In this document: one piece after another, positions 9,205-20,131 of the stretch
How the letters are laid out: each line of letters opens with the position of its first letter
Numbering within the stretch: position 1 is the first letter of the stretch
Origin: Methyloceanibacter superfactus
GTDB lineage: Bacteria; Pseudomonadota; Alphaproteobacteria; Rhizobiales; Methyloligellaceae
Reading direction: 5' to 3'
Assembly (NCBI RefSeq): GCF_001723305.1
Contig: NZ_LPWF01000028.1
Span: 91,252-155,251 of the forward strand
DNA: 64,000 nucleotides
Position numbers and translations under genes: made by a program
Notes under the pieces: model-generated
What the model was told of the DNA's origin: nothing
The model's database searches: none
The model's input: the letters and a program-made list of their open reading frames with translations, nothing else

Positions 9205-9354
9205 CGTCCCCGTTCCCCCTCGTTACGCGGCCCCAAGTCTTTGGTTATCGCGGGATTAGGGTTAAAGCTTCGCTAAATCGCGGAAAGGTTGGGCGCGGGA
9301 CACTTCCAGCCCCGGTCTTGACCGCAAAGGCCGCAAACGACTAGGGATCAGGCC

Positions 9355-10104
9355 ATGGCTGGCCATTCGAAATTCAAGAACATCCAATTCCGCAAGGGCG
9401 CGCAGGACAAGAGGCGCGCCAAGCTGTTCTCCAAGCTCGGCCGCGAGATCACCGCGGCGGCGAAAATGGGGCTGCCCGATCCGACCCATGACGCGCGCCT
9501 CAGGACGGCGGTCGCCGCCGCGCGCGTCCAGAACATGCCCAAGGACAATATCGAGCGGGCCATCAAGAAGAGCCAGGAAGCCGGCGGCGCCAATTACGAA
9601 GAGGTGCGCTACGAGGGCTTTGCCTTGGGCGGCGTCGGCGTCATCGTCGAGGCACTGACCGACAACCGCAACCGCACCGCCAGCGAGGTGCGTTCGATCT
9701 TCTCCAAGTTCGGCGGCAATCTGGGTGAGACCGGCGCGGTATCGTTCAATTTCGACCGGCTTGGCGCGATCGAGTTCGAGGCTGACAAGGCCACCGCCGA
9801 CGAGATGCTGGAAGCGGCCATCGAGGCCGGCGGCGACGACGTCGAATCGGGGGAGGAGGGCCATACGGTCTACTGCAACCCCGAGGAGCTGCACGAGGTG
9901 GCCAAGGCGCTGGAGGAGCGCTTCGGCGAGCCGCGGGCCATTCAGATTTTGTGGCGGTCGAAGGTCGACGTGCCGATCGACGAGGAAGCGGGCGAGAAAC
10001 TCCTGCGCATGATCGATGCGCTGGAGGAGTCCGACGACGTGCAGCAGGTCTACGCCAATTTCGACATGGACGAGGATGTGTTCCAGAAGCTGTCCGCCGC
10101 GTGA
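9355..10104 (+). CDS. yebC: YebC/PmpR family DNA-binding regulator
   Basis: 249 residues with the family start [20 protein letters not shown] and the conserved [13 protein letters not shown] segment. Members act as transcription regulators (PmpR) or, as shown for some, as ribosome-associated factors that help at proline-rich sequences. In alphaproteobacteria the gene often lies upstream of ruvC; here ruvC is 12 kb away. Its TGA overlaps a possible GTG start of dgkA (GTGA). Confidence 0.96.
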   Translation: MAGHSKFKNIQFRKGAQDKRRAKLFSKLGREITAAAKMGLPDPTHDARLRTAVAAARVQNMPKDNIERAIKKSQEAGGANYEEVRYEGFALGGVGVIVEALTDNRNRTASEVRSIFSKFGGNLGETGAVSFNFDRLGAIEFEADKATADEMLEAAIEAGGDDVESGEEGHTVYCNPEELHEVAKALEERFGEPRAIQILWRSKVDVPIDEEAGEKLLRMIDALEESDDVQQVYANFDMDEDVFQKLSAA

Positions 10105-10118
10105 GCCGGAAACGACCC

Positions 10119-10544
10119 ATGGATACAAGACCCTCGCAGGACACCGAGTACAAGCATTTGCGGGCGCAGCCGGCGCTGCCGGGTAAAGGCGGGCTGGCGC
10201 GCATCGGTGCGGCGTTCTGGAACACGGTCGGGGGCTTCCGCGAGGGGCTGAAGACCGAGGCGGCCATCAAGCAAGAGGTGGCGATCGCCGTCATCGCCTT
10301 GCCGATGTCGTTCCTCATCGCCACCAATGTGTGGATCTGGGTGGCGATGATGGGCAGCTTGATCCTGCTACTCGCGGTCGAGTTCCTCAACACCGCCATC
10401 GAGCGCCTGTGCAATCATCTGCACCCCGGCAAGCACGACGCCATCAAGGTCACCAAGGATCTCGCCTCGGCCGGCGTGTTCTGCGTCATCGCCATCGCCG
10501 GCCTGATCTGGCTCGCGGCGATCGTCTCGCGGTTCTGGGTGTGA
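10119..10544 (+). CDS. dgkA: Diacylglycerol kinase, DgkA family
   Basis: A small integral membrane kinase that recycles diacylglycerol to phosphatidic acid. 141 residues from the ATG at 10119; an in-frame GTG at 10101 overlaps the yebC stop and could add six residues. Three membrane helices are visible, and the active-site segment LLLAVEFLNTAIERLCNHL with its conserved Glu and Asn is intact. A cytoplasmic N-terminal extension of about 25 residues comes before the usual start of the domain. The next gene begins with a GTG overlapping the stop. Confidence 0.93.
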   Translation: MDTRPSQDTEYKHLRAQPALPGKGGLARIGAAFWNTVGGFREGLKTEAAIKQEVAIAVIALPMSFLIATNVWIWVAMMGSLILLLAVEFLNTAIERLCNHLHPGKHDAIKVTKDLASAGVFCVIAIAGLIWLAAIVSRFWV

Positions 10545-11389
10545 CCAGCGCTGCAAACTGGCAGCTCCGCGACTCCGAGGAGATCATCACCGGCAACGAC
10601 GCGTTGCTCGGACAGACGCATTGTCTCGTCGCTATGACGCGCATGCGCAATGAGGCGCTGATCCTGCCCGACACGCTCGATCATCTGAGCAGCCAAGTGG
10701 ATGCTATCGTCGCTTACGACGATGCGAGCACCGACGATACGGTGGCAATCCTGCGCGCGCACCCGAAGGTCGCACTGATCGTCGCCAATCGGTCGTGGGA
10801 GGAAGATGTGGTGGCGCGCAAAGCCGCCGAAGCGCGTCATCGCGGTCTGCTGCTCGACATGGCGCGGCGCCAACTGCCGCATGACTGGATGCTATGCTTC
10901 GACCCCGACGAGCGGGTGACGTGCCACTTGCGTGATTATGTGGCGGGCTTGAGCGATGCGGATTGCGACGCGGTGCGGGTGCAACTCTTCGACGCCTATC
11001 TGACGCCCGAGGATCACGCGCCTTACACGCCGGATCGCGAACTGCTTCACTTCCGCCGCTTCTACGGTCCGGAGCAGCGGGACATTCTCATGCTGTGGCG
11101 CAACCGCCAGGAGATCGGTTTTGCCGAAGGGCATGGCCGCACGCCTCAAGGCACGACGGTCGTCAAGACCGACCTCTATTGCCAGCACTACGGCAAATCG
11201 CTGTCCGTCGCCCATTGGGAAGAGACCTGCGACTATTACATCCGCCATTTTCCCTATGAAACCTACGGAAAGAAATGGGAGGCGCGGAAGGGCCAGGGCA
11301 TCCACACCGAGTCCGATTTCGAGCGTCCACTTTACGAATGGGGCGAAGCCCTGTTCGCCAACGCGGTGCCGATGGCGGGCGCCAAATAG
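10541..11389 (+). CDS. Glycosyltransferase family 2-like protein
   Basis: About 282 residues from a GTG that overlaps the dgkA stop as GTGA, implying translational coupling. MTRMRNEALILPDTLDHL and YDDASTDDTVAIL match the nucleotide-sugar binding start of GT-A enzymes (inverting GT2 or DUF4422-like), and CFDPDERV provides the acidic pair expected for metal binding. The C-terminal half has several Tyr/Trp-rich segments (YYIRHFPYETYGKKWE). There is no membrane helix. The acceptor is unknown; the link with dgkA suggests envelope lipid or polysaccharide work, but that is inference. Confidence 0.78.
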   Translation: MTSAANWQLRDSEEIITGNDALLGQTHCLVAMTRMRNEALILPDTLDHLSSQVDAIVAYDDASTDDTVAILRAHPKVALIVANRSWEEDVVARKAAEARHRGLLLDMARRQLPHDWMLCFDPDERVTCHLRDYVAGLSDADCDAVRVQLFDAYLTPEDHAPYTPDRELLHFRRFYGPEQRDILMLWRNRQEIGFAEGHGRTPQGTTVVKTDLYCQHYGKSLSVAHWEETCDYYIRHFPYETYGKKWEARKGQGIHTESDFERPLYEWGEALFANAVPMAGAK

Positions 11390-11512
11390 GGCCGTGGCGC
11401 GCTTCCAAGCTGGCTGACCTATGCCAGACCATTTGCCAAGTGTTCTTGGGGTGGTGCCAAAGTTGCCGTAATCGCCGGTTAGGCCAGGGGATTATCGATC
11501 CGAGGGAAACGG

Positions 11513-12073
11513 ATGCTGCCGCGCAAGATCATCGTACGCTCGTTGTTGTTCGTTGTCGCCGTGAGCGGGGTTTATGCCCTGTACATGGTCGCCACGGGCA
11601 ACTTCCACACGGTCATCGCCGGGGAGCTTTACCGGTCGGCGCGTCCTTCTGCGGAACAGATTGCCAGCTGGCACGAGCGATACGGAATCAAGACCATCCT
11701 GAATCTGCAAGGCGCCCATCCGGAGGCCGACTGGTATCGCGAGGAAGAGGCGGCGGCCAAGGCCCACGGCATCAAGCTCATCAACTACAAGCTGTCGGCC
11801 AAGCGGGATGTGTCGGCCGCGCAGCTGGAGGACTTGCTCGCTCTCATGTCGAATGCCGAGCGCCCCCTCCTCATCCATTGCCGCAGCGGGGCGGATCGCA
11901 CGGGCCTGGTTTCGGCTTTCTATGTGGCAGGCATCGCCGGCGGCTCCGAACTCTACGCCGAGTTTCAGCTGACTCCCTATTTCGGCCACTTCCCGTTCGA
12001 GTTCATGCAATTCTACGCGATGGATCGGTCCTTCGAGGCGCTCGAGGCGCGTCTCGGCTTCCCGGACTCCTGA
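11513..12073 (+). CDS. Membrane-anchored dual-specificity/tyrosine phosphatase
   Basis: 186 residues. One N-terminal helix (about residues 8-26, SLLFVVAVSGVYALYMVA) anchors a phosphatase domain with the P-loop HCRSGADRTG (HCx5R; catalytic Cys about residue 123). The segment GELYRSARPSAEQ before it is typical of the Siw14/DSP-like family that dephosphorylates phosphotyrosine or inositol phosphates. The domain most likely faces the periplasm if the helix is an uncleaved signal anchor. It has its own strong terminator. Confidence 0.85.
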   Translation: MLPRKIIVRSLLFVVAVSGVYALYMVATGNFHTVIAGELYRSARPSAEQIASWHERYGIKTILNLQGAHPEADWYREEEAAAKAHGIKLINYKLSAKRDVSAAQLEDLLALMSNAERPLLIHCRSGADRTGLVSAFYVAGIAGGSELYAEFQLTPYFGHFPFEFMQFYAMDRSFEALEARLGFPDS

Positions 12074-12107
12074 GCCGGTCTTGCAAGAGACCTTGCCTTC
12101 GAAATGA

Positions 12108-12142
12108 AAAGAGGCGGGAGCGTTTGGCTCCCGCCTCTTTCG
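12108..12142 (+). terminator. Intrinsic terminator
   Basis: A perfect hairpin, AGAGGCGGGAGC / GCTCCCGCCTCT with a 5-base loop, flanked by A-rich and T-rich ends. It can end both the phosphatase transcript and the convergent Spy-like gene transcript. Confidence 0.9.
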
Positions 12143-12172
12143 CTTCTAGCCGCGGAGAGTATCGGCTAGCGC

Positions 12173-12874
12173 TTAGAGCGAATCGTCGTTGTCATCGCCA
12201 TCGTCGTCATCGCCACCGGGGGGCTCCGGCGCTGCGGACGGGGCCGCATCGGGAGCGGGCTTGCCGGCATTCGGTCCGCCGTCGCGGGGGCCCTGACCGT
12301 GGTGGCCCTTGCCATGAGGTCCGCGTTGCCAGCCATGAGCCTGGGCCATCTTTGCGCGCAGGCGGGCTTCGATCGCCTTGACCTTGTCGAGTTGCTCGGG
12401 CGTCAGCGTGGTGCGGAGCTTGGCGATCGCGGTCTTCAACGCCTCGGCGCTCTTGGCCCGCTCGATGGTGTTGTCGGCGAGACGTTCGGCCATCGCGAAG
12501 GGCTCGGCATCCGGCGCCATCATGCGGGGACCCGGACCGCCCGGGCCGCCAGGGCCCATGCCCATCATCGGCCGCTTCATGGTGGCTTGCAGGGCATCGG
12601 TGAAGTCGCGCCAGTCATCGAGCTGATTGGCGCGAATGCCGATCTCCGTCTCCATGACGCTCAGCTTCTTGGCGAGGCCGTCGGGGCCGCGCATGCCATG
12701 CTTGCCGCCGTGTCGATTGCACATCTTCTTGCCGCCATGGTGCTTGCCCATGCCGGGCTTGCTCCATTCGCTACGGTTATCGCTGTCGGCGAATGCCGTG
12801 GTCACCGCGGTCAACCCGGCGACGCCGAGCACGGCGACGACGGCGAGAGCGGCAAACTTCGGGGGGTACTTCAT
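12173..12874 (-). CDS. Spy/CpxP-like periplasmic protein, His- and Asp-rich
   Basis: 233 residues with a signal peptide (AALAVVAVLGVAGLTAVTTA, cleaved near AFA). The central helical region (LSVMETEIGIRANQLDDW) and the LTPEQ segment (LTPEQLDKVKAIEARLRAKM) are the LTxxQ family pattern of Spy, CpxP and ZraP. Unusual are a His/Gly/Lys-rich stretch near the N-terminus (KHHGGKKMCNRHGGKHG), a second His cluster (HGKGHHGQG) and a very acidic tail (DDDDGDDNDD). These suggest metal binding as in ZraP, which is inference. It is divergent from a two-component pair. Confidence 0.82.
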   Translation of the reverse strand: MKYPPKFAALAVVAVLGVAGLTAVTTAFADSDNRSEWSKPGMGKHHGGKKMCNRHGGKHGMRGPDGLAKKLSVMETEIGIRANQLDDWRDFTDALQATMKRPMMGMGPGGPGGPGPRMMAPDAEPFAMAERLADNTIERAKSAEALKTAIAKLRTTLTPEQLDKVKAIEARLRAKMAQAHGWQRGPHGKGHHGQGPRDGGPNAGKPAPDAAPSAAPEPPGGDDDDGDDNDDSL

Positions 12875-13071
12875 TGAGCCAGCATCCTCAGTTGTTGGTG
12901 TCTGACGATTTTTCTACGGGCGGATCGTTGCGATTATTGGTCTTCGCATGTCCGAACGTTGCCGCCCTGGCGAGTTTTGTTGCGAAACATTGCTGGTCCG
13001 GGCGGCGTGCGTTTCGGTTACAAAAATCTTCTTCTCGCCAGAGCCCAAGAGGCTAGAAGGAAGCCGATCAG

Positions 13072-13799
13072 ATGACCGCGACCACACCCCGCATACTCGT
13101 CTCGACGACGACCCGGAGATCCGCAAGCTTTTGGCGCGCTATGTGGAGAGCCAGGGATTTCGCGTGCTGCTCGCCGCGAATTGCCGCGAGCTGCGCGATC
13201 AACTGGCGACCCACCACGTCGACCTCATCGTGCTCGACGTGATGCTGCCTGACGGGTCCGGCCTCGACATGTGCCGGGACTTGCGGGCGCAGCGATCGAA
13301 CGTGCCCATCATTCTGCTGACGGCGCTCAAAGAGGATGTGGACCGCATTATCGGCCTGGAGATCGGTGCCGACGACTATCTCGGCAAGCCGTTCAATCCG
13401 CGCGAGCTCATCGCCCGGGTTCGGGCGGTACTGCGCCGGCGGGCCGATCTGCCGCCGGAGCCGAGCGAGGTGAAGGTCTACCGCTTTGAGGGATTCACGG
13501 CGGACCCGCAGACAAGACGGGTGATCGCGCCGGGCCGCGGCGATATCGAGCTGACCGGCGCGGAGTTCGATCTGCTCAAGACATTTCTCGACCGGCCCGG
13601 CCGCGTCCTGTCGCGCGATCAATTGCTCGATCTGACGCGCGGCCGCGACGGCGACGGCTTCGACCGGTCGATCGACGTTCTGGTCAGCCGGCTGCGCCGC
13701 AAGCTGGGCGGGGACGATGTCCCGCAATTGCTCAAGACGGTGCGCAATGGCGGCTATCAGCTTGCGGTGAAAGTCGACACCGAGGACGACCAACAGTGA
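13072..13799 (+). CDS. OmpR-family response regulator (frameshifted near the start)
   Basis: About 242 residues. The ATG at 13072 has a good ribosome binding site (AGAAGGAAG). One base is missing near 13104; restoring it gives MTATTPRILVVDDDPEIRK, so the acidic pocket is complete. The phosphorylated residue is Asp56 in LIVLDVMLPDGSG, and the receiver ends with the conserved Lys in LGKPF. The C-terminal winged helix (GAEFDLLKTFLDRPGRVLSR, then RSIDVLVSRLRRKLG) is of OmpR type. It overlaps the kinase gene by 4 bases. Confidence 0.92.
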
Positions 13800-15055
13800 A
13801 TACGCTCCGCGTAAAATTTGCCTTGTTGCTTGTTATCGCGATCGTCTCGGTCGTGGGCCTGCTGACGGTCGTGCTGTTCTATCTGCTCGGGCCCCCGACG
13901 CGCTCGGAGCGCGCGATCGAGGGTGTCGTGCGGCAGGTGGAGATGGTGCTCAAGCTCACGAGCAGCGGTCTCGACGGCGTGACGCTGGCGGACGGGCCGG
14001 CAGGCGGGCGCTTGTATGAGCGCACGACGGAGGCCTTGCGTGAGACTCTGAAGAAGCGCGGGATCGATCTTCCGGTGACGATCTCGCGGCAGGGCCACCA
14101 CGCCCCGCTCATCGTGTCCGTGCCCATCGGCGATAAGGGCTGGCTCTGGATGCCGACCTCAGGCATGCCGCCGCCAGGCCCCCCCTGGAAGGCACTGTTT
14201 CGCTGGCTCATGCTGATCGCGCTCGGTGCGACCGTAATCGCCGTGTTCGTCGCCAATCGCATGGTGCGGCCGCTGGTCTTCCTTGAGAACGCCGTGGCCT
14301 CCGTCGGTGCCGACGGAATGCTGCCGGAATTGCCCGAGCGCGGGCCGGCCGAGGTGCGGGCGACGGCCAAGGCGCTCAACTCGCTGTCGACCCGTCTCAA
14401 GCGCGCCATGGAAAGCCGGATGCGCTTGGTGGCGGCCGCCGGGCACGACATGCGCACGCCGATCACGCGCATGCGGCTCCGGGCCGAGTTCGTCACCGAC
14501 GAGGACGAGCGCGGGAAGTGGCTCAACGATCTCGACGAGCTCGAGCGCATCGCCGACAGCGCGATCATGCTGGTGCGCGAGGAGACGGGGGCCGCCGCGC
14601 CCGAGCTGGTGCGGCTCGATGAGCTGGTCAGCGATATCGGCGCGGATCTGAGAGAGCAGAATCTCGACGTGACGATCGAGGACGTGCAGCCGGTGACGGT
14701 GCGGGTCAGCCGCTTCAAGCTCAATCGCGCGCTGCGCAATCTCATCATCAACGCGGCCACGCACGGCGTTCGCGCGCGGGTCAGCGTCAATGCGCCCAAC
14801 GGGCCGATGGCGCGCATCGTCATCGCGGATGGCGGGCCCGGCATTCCACCCGCCGTGATCGATCAGGTGTTCGAGCCGTTCTTCCGCGCCGATCCGGCGC
14901 GCCGGCAGGACATTCCGGGCGCGGGGCTCGGCCTCACCATCGCGCGGGAGCTCGTGCAACGCGCCGGCGGCAACATTAGTATTGCCAACGGTCCTGGCGG
15001 CGGCTTGGTGCAGGTGGTGGAATTGCCCAAGGCCGTGGAAACCGAGCCTGCCTAG
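13796..15055 (+). CDS. Sensor histidine kinase
   Basis: 419 residues with a GTG start overlapping the regulator stop (GTGA). Two membrane helices (about residues 8-30 and 135-155) flank a periplasmic sensor of about 100 residues without a known domain. A HAMP segment, a phospho-acceptor box with His217 (AAGHDMRTPITRMRL), and an HATPase domain with N box NRALRNLIINAATHG, G1 IADGGPGIP and G2 GAGLGLTIARELV follow. All catalytic motifs are intact. Its position opposite a Spy/CpxP-like gene suggests that it senses envelope stress or metals. Confidence 0.94.
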   Translation: MNTLRVKFALLLVIAIVSVVGLLTVVLFYLLGPPTRSERAIEGVVRQVEMVLKLTSSGLDGVTLADGPAGGRLYERTTEALRETLKKRGIDLPVTISRQGHHAPLIVSVPIGDKGWLWMPTSGMPPPGPPWKALFRWLMLIALGATVIAVFVANRMVRPLVFLENAVASVGADGMLPELPERGPAEVRATAKALNSLSTRLKRAMESRMRLVAAAGHDMRTPITRMRLRAEFVTDEDERGKWLNDLDELERIADSAIMLVREETGAAAPELVRLDELVSDIGADLREQNLDVTIEDVQPVTVRVSRFKLNRALRNLIINAATHGVRARVSVNAPNGPMARIVIADGGPGIPPAVIDQVFEPFFRADPARRQDIPGAGLGLTIARELVQRAGGNISIANGPGGGLVQVVELPKAVETEPA

Positions 15056-15148
15056 GGAACGCTTTCGCCGACGACGAATTGATCTCGCTCAGGGCACAAA
15101 AGTGGCCCAGCATGGAGGTTAAGGCGTTCGAAGAGGAGGACGTTCCCT

Positions 15149-15331
15149 ATGGATATGAACGAAATCCACGATTACGCGCGGCGCTTCATCGGCACCCATG
15201 GTGACAAGGCGGAAGTCGAGGCCGCGCAGAAAGTCGCCGAATGCGAAAAGCTGGGTGAAAAGCATCACGCTGAAGATTGGCGCCGGATCCAGGCCGCGAT
15301 CAAAGAGATGCGCGGGCCTCATGCCAGTTGA
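15149..15331 (+). CDS. Small soluble hypothetical protein, 60 residues
   Basis: A strong ribosome binding site (GAAGAGGAGGA) lies ahead of MDMNEIHDYARRFI. The protein is charged and helical (EVEAAQKVAECEKLGEKHHA) with a C-terminal ADWRRIQAAIKEMRG-like helix. Small proteins of this kind are widespread in Hyphomicrobiales without known function. It stands alone between the histidine kinase and the convergent GGDEF-EAL gene. Confidence 0.72.
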   Translation: MDMNEIHDYARRFIGTHGDKAEVEAAQKVAECEKLGEKHHAEDWRRIQAAIKEMRGPHAS

Positions 15332-15343
15332 GGGGCTTGACCT

Positions 15344-17208
15344 CTAGGCGCTGGCAGCAAACGGGCTGACGTCTTCGTCGAGCGCGGCGGCGTCAATCAT
15401 GGCGGACTCGCTGCTTCGCGGCCAGCGGGCGAGACCGTGATGGGGATCGCCGCAGATCAGCCCCATCATCTCGTCCGCCGGGATCGGGCGTCCGAACAGA
15501 TAGCCTTGGGCGCTCTCGCAGCCGAGCTCGCGCAGCCGTTTGCGCTGTTCCTCCTTCTCGACCCCTTCCGCCGTGACCTCGAGGCTGAAGCTCTCGGCGA
15601 GATAGGCGATGGCGCGCACCACGGCTGCGTCCTCGGAATCGGCGCAGAGATTGTGAACGAAGCTCTGATCGATCTTGAGCCGGCTCAAGGGGAAGCGCTT
15701 CAACAGGCTGAGCGAGGCGAAGCCGGTCCCGTAATCGTCGAAGGCAATACCCACGCCCAGATCGCGCAGCTCCCGCAACGGAGCGACCATGGTGTCGCCT
15801 TGCTGGAGGAAGATGTTCTCGGTGATCTCGAGCTCGAGGGCCGCCGGCGGCAGGGCGTTCTCTTCCAGGGCGCGGACGACGGCCGAACGAAGCTGGCCGC
15901 GGCGCAGCTGGGCGCCGAAGAGATTGACGCTCACCCGGAAGTGGTCCGGCCCCAAGTCGTGGATTTTGCGCGCCTGGGCCGCCGCCGCTTGAATCGCCCA
16001 GTCGCCGACGATTGGGGCAAGCGCGCCGCGCTCGAGGACATTGAGGAAAGCGCCCGGCGCGAGAAGTCCGTGCTGCGGTGCCGCCAGCGCAGCAGCGCCT
16101 CCACGCCGACGACGCGATAGTCGGCGAGCCTCACCTGGGGCTGGTAGAAAAGTTCCAACTGGTCCGTGGCCACAGCATGGCGCAGCTCTTGATCGCAATG
16201 ACGCCGCGCGAGCGCCGCCTGCCTGAGCATCGGCTGGAACACGCAATAGCCTTTGCGCGGCTCCGCCTTGGCTTGATACAGAGCCAGATCGGCGCTGGAG
16301 AGGAGGTCCTCGGCGTCTTGGCCGTGGCTGGGGCTGAGCGCGATGCCGATGCTGAGGCCGAGAAAGGACTCTTGTCCCTCCCAGACGAGCGGTAGGCGAA
16401 ACGCGCGGAGCAGCCGGTCGCAGAGTTCCGCCGCCCGGACCGGATCGGCGACATCGGAAATGATCACGGCGAACTCGTCGCCGCCGAGCCGGCCGACCAT
16501 GCCCTCATCGCCCACGCAACTCTTGATGCGCTCGCCGGCCGCCCTGAGGATGCTGTCGCCGGCCGCATGACCCAAGCTGTCGTTGACCTCCTTGAAGCCG
16601 TCTAGGTCGAGCATGAGCACGGTGAGCGGCGTTTGCGAGCCGGTGGCTTCGGTGAGGTGGTTGCGCAGCGTGATGCGATTTGGGAGTCCGGTCAGGCTGT
16701 CGTAGTGCGCGAGCCTCTCTAGGTTCTCTTGCGACTTGCGGCGCTCGCTGATGTCGCGGGTGATCTTGGCGAAGCCGATCAGCTCGCCCGTCTCATCGCG
16801 AATGGTGTCCACCACCACATGGGCCCAGAAGCGCGTGCCGTCCTTGCGGGCGCGCCAGCCCTCTGATTCGAAGCGGCCTTCTGCGGCGGCCGTTGCCAGG
16901 ATCTTCTCCGGCAAGCCGTTTTGGCGATCCTCGTCGACGAAGAACCGGCGGAAGTGCTGGCCGATGATTTCCGCGGGCTTGTAACCCTTGAACCGCTGCG
17001 CGCCGAGGTTCCAATTGGTCACGATTCCTTGCGGATCGAGCATGTAGATGGCGTAGTCGGTGATGTTCTCGACGAGGAGTTGAAACGGGTTCCTGGTCGC
17101 GCCGAAAGGACCGGTGCCCTGCCCGACAGGGGCCTTGCCATGCCCGACAGGGGTCTTGCCCAGATCGCCAGCGGCCATCTTGGGTTTGCTTTTTCCTCTT
17201 TTCGCCAT
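15344..17208 (-). CDS. PAS-GGDEF-EAL cyclic-di-GMP protein (frameshifted)
   Basis: About 620 residues once a shift near 16075 is corrected. A PAS domain (about residues 30-155: ITDYAIYMLDPQGIVTNWN, then RKDGTRFWAHVVVD) is followed by a diguanylate cyclase domain with intact GGDEF (MVGRLGGDEFAVII) and by a phosphodiesterase domain beginning VGVEALLRWRH, so the EAL motif is present. It also has the later EITENIF, FDDYGTGFASL, KIDQSFV and EGVE motifs. Both catalytic halves could therefore be active in making and breaking c-di-GMP. No signal sequence or membrane helix is seen. The indel lies just after the EALLRW motif. Confidence 0.92.
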
Positions 17209-17321
17209 GGGCCGATATCAGCCCATACGACCTTTCGGCTAAGTTGACGGCATGGCGACAAGTCTCACGATCTCGCGATTTTCGGCAAGGCATTTGGCCG
17301 CTGTCGCGGCCGGCAGCGCCT

Positions 17322-19981
17322 TCATCGCGAACCCTGGGTCGGCTTGCGCTTGGCGCCGGCTTCCGGCGTGAAGCCACCCTCCTTGATATGAAGATCCCGC
17401 TGCGGAAACGGAATGGAGATTCCGGCGTCCCGGAGCGCCGCCAGGATGGTGAAGCGCAGATCGCTGCTGGAGCGGATGCGTTCGCCGACATCGCGCAAGA
17501 ACACCCGCAGCTCGAAGTCGAGCGCGCTGTCGCCAAAGCCGGCGAAGTGGACGACCGGGGGCGGGCTCTTGAGAACGCCGCGATGTTGCTGGGCGACATC
17601 TAGAAGAGTCGTCCGCAACAGCTCGACATCCGTGCCGTAGTCGACGCCGACGGCGATGTCGAGGCGGCAACTCTTGTCGAGATGCATCCAGTTGGTCACC
17701 GGATCGGTGATGAGGTTGGCATTGGGGATGATCACCGATTGCCGGTAGATGGTCTCGATCTCGGTGGAGCGCACGCTGATCTTCTTCACCGTGCCTTCGA
17801 GCCCCGCGACCTGGATGTAGTCGCCGATCTTGATCGGGCGCTCGACCAGGAGGATGAGTCCCGAGACGAAATTGTTGAAGATGCTCTGGAGCCCGAAGCC
17901 GATGCCGACGGACAGCGCGCCGGCGACGATGGCGAGGTTCGAGAAGTCGACGCCGAGATAGGAGATGCCGGCCAAGGCCGCGAGCACGAAGCCGAGATAG
18001 CCGATGCCGATGCGCACGGATTCGTGCAAGCCGGACTCGCTGTGCCGGCCGGTGAACACGCGGCCGGTGAGCCAGCGTTGCACGAAGCGTGTCAGCGCCA
18101 GGCCGAGGGCGAAGACGCCGAGGGCGATCAGCACGGATTGAAGCGATAGGTGAAGATTGCCGAATTGGAAGCCGAAGAACGCCGCCTGAATCCAGCCTTT
18201 GACCTCGACCCAGTCGAAGCGCCACAGAAGCAGAAGCACGGTGACGCCGACGGCGATGATGGCGATGTCGAGCAGCAGGCTGACGATGATGCGAAGGGTC
18301 AGCAAGGACGGCGCGCCCATGTCCTCCTCTTCATCGAGATCGTCGTCGATGGTTCGGCCGGAGATGACGCTGACGCTCGAGATGGATTCGGCGGCGAGAT
18401 GCAGCAGGTACATGATCCACAGCACGCCGGCGGTGGATACCGCGTGCATGCCCACGAAGCGGGCGAGGGATTCGTAGCCAAACAGCATGGCGATGATGAT
18501 GATGCCGGCGACGGCGCCGCAGAAGGAGAACAGCCAGGCGCGCCAGCCGCTCAACGCCGCCTTGCCCATCACCGTACCGCTTTGGATCGCCAGCAGGATG
18601 GCGGCGAGAATCACGCCGTAGAGGGCGGCGAAGATCGCCGAGCGCAGCACCGAGACCTGATAGGGCGTGAACACCGCCGTGTCGGTGAGATTTAAGACCA
18701 GATCGACCCACCAGACCGCGGTAATGGCCCATAGCAAACCGGCGACGCGCCGAGCCACCGCGTCGGTGGACGGGATGATCTTCCAGGCGCTGTCGTCGGG
18801 CAGGAGGGAATAGGTGATGAGGGCGATGAGGAAGATCGCCCAGCCGGTGGCGAGAATTGCCCTGAGCAGGAATCCGTTGAGGGTGGGGTCGGCAAGGCCC
18901 GCCGCGGACACGATGAGATAGAAGACCAAGAGCCCGAGCCACAGCGGCAGCGTGCTGCGCACCGTCTTGCGCAAGGCCCAAACGCCGCATTGCTGTACCG
19001 TGGGCTCGGCCGGCTTGTTGGCGCGCTGCTTGGCGTCGACGCGCCCGGCCATGTTGCGGACGAAGCTTCGTCCGGCCACGGCGGCTCCGACCGGCACGAG
19101 GAAGATCAGCAGAAATACGACGATGCCCTTGGCCCAGGCGCGGGAGATCCATTCGGCGCCGGCATCGAACAGGCGCTTCAGTTGCAGCGGCACGCGCTCG
19201 AATGCCGCCGGCAGCACGCTGGAATAGAAATTCGGGACCGGTCCGAACAGGGATTCGGTGAAGCGCTCGCGGCGCTTGTCGTTGGCGGCGTCGATCAGCT
19301 GGTCCGCGCGGACGAACAGGATGTCGGCCTGCTTCAGCTTGCCGTCGATGGCGGCGACATTCGCCTCTAGGCGCTTTCGCTGCGCGGCAATCTCGGGGCT
19401 CTCCTTGGGCCCATCCTTCTCCGGCGCGGGGCCCAGCTTGGCCAAACGTTCCCGCATGTCTTGGAGCTTGGGTTCGAGCTTGCCTTCTGCTCGCGGATGG
19501 CCTCGCGCAGTGTCTCGAGAAATTCGGGGATGGCCCTCAGTTCCTCGTCGGTCGTCGCGCCGTCGGCGATGGCCTGTTCCAGGGCCTTGATCTGGTTGGT
19601 CCACAGCTTCAGGGAGTCGGTGAACGCCGTGACCAACCTATCCTTGGTGGCGTCGGCTTCCTGCTCCGGCCCGGATTCCGCGTCCGGCGCCGGCTCGGCT
19701 GCTGGCTGCTCGGCGCTGGCGGGCGGCTCTTCGGCAACTGGTGGCTCTTCGGCAGCTGGCGGTGCCGCGGGTGCGGGCGCCTCGCTTGGTGCGGGCTGCG
19801 CCTCGACGGGGGCCGGGGCTGCGCCTGCCGCGCCCTGGCCGGAATCTTGAGCGGACTCCTGAGCGGCGTCTTGAGGGGCGTCTTGCGCGAGCTCTTGAGC
19901 ATGGCCCGGCGGCACAAGCGCCAGCATGAGCGCGAGGGTTGCGGTGACAGCAAGCAGGTTTCGCCTCAACCAAAACGGCAT
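17322..19981 (-). CDS. Large mechanosensitive channel of the MscS/MscK type (frameshifted)
   Basis: About 886 residues. The ATG at 19981 has a strong ribosome binding site (AAAGGAGG) and begins a signal peptide (LLAVTATLALMLALVPPGHA). A Pro/Ala/Glu-rich linker and a DUF3772-like helical periplasmic domain follow, then about 10 membrane helices and the MscS core (LAIVAGALSVGIGFGLQSIF, then RPIKIGDYIQVAGLEGTVKK). One base is lost or gained near 19484, in the periplasmic domain. The C-terminal beta/alpha domain is complete. The protein probably acts as a safety valve on osmotic downshift. Confidence 0.92.
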
Positions 19982-20131
19982 TGTCAGTCGGCCTCCTTTG
20001 CCGGTTTGGGTGGGCCGGACCCGGCAAGTCCCTAGAGTTTCCAATGATTTATCGTATGGGGCGAGACATTGGGCATGACAATGAGGAAGATTGACGGCAG
20101 GCCGGGTGGCAAATCGGCCCGGGGAGGTGCG

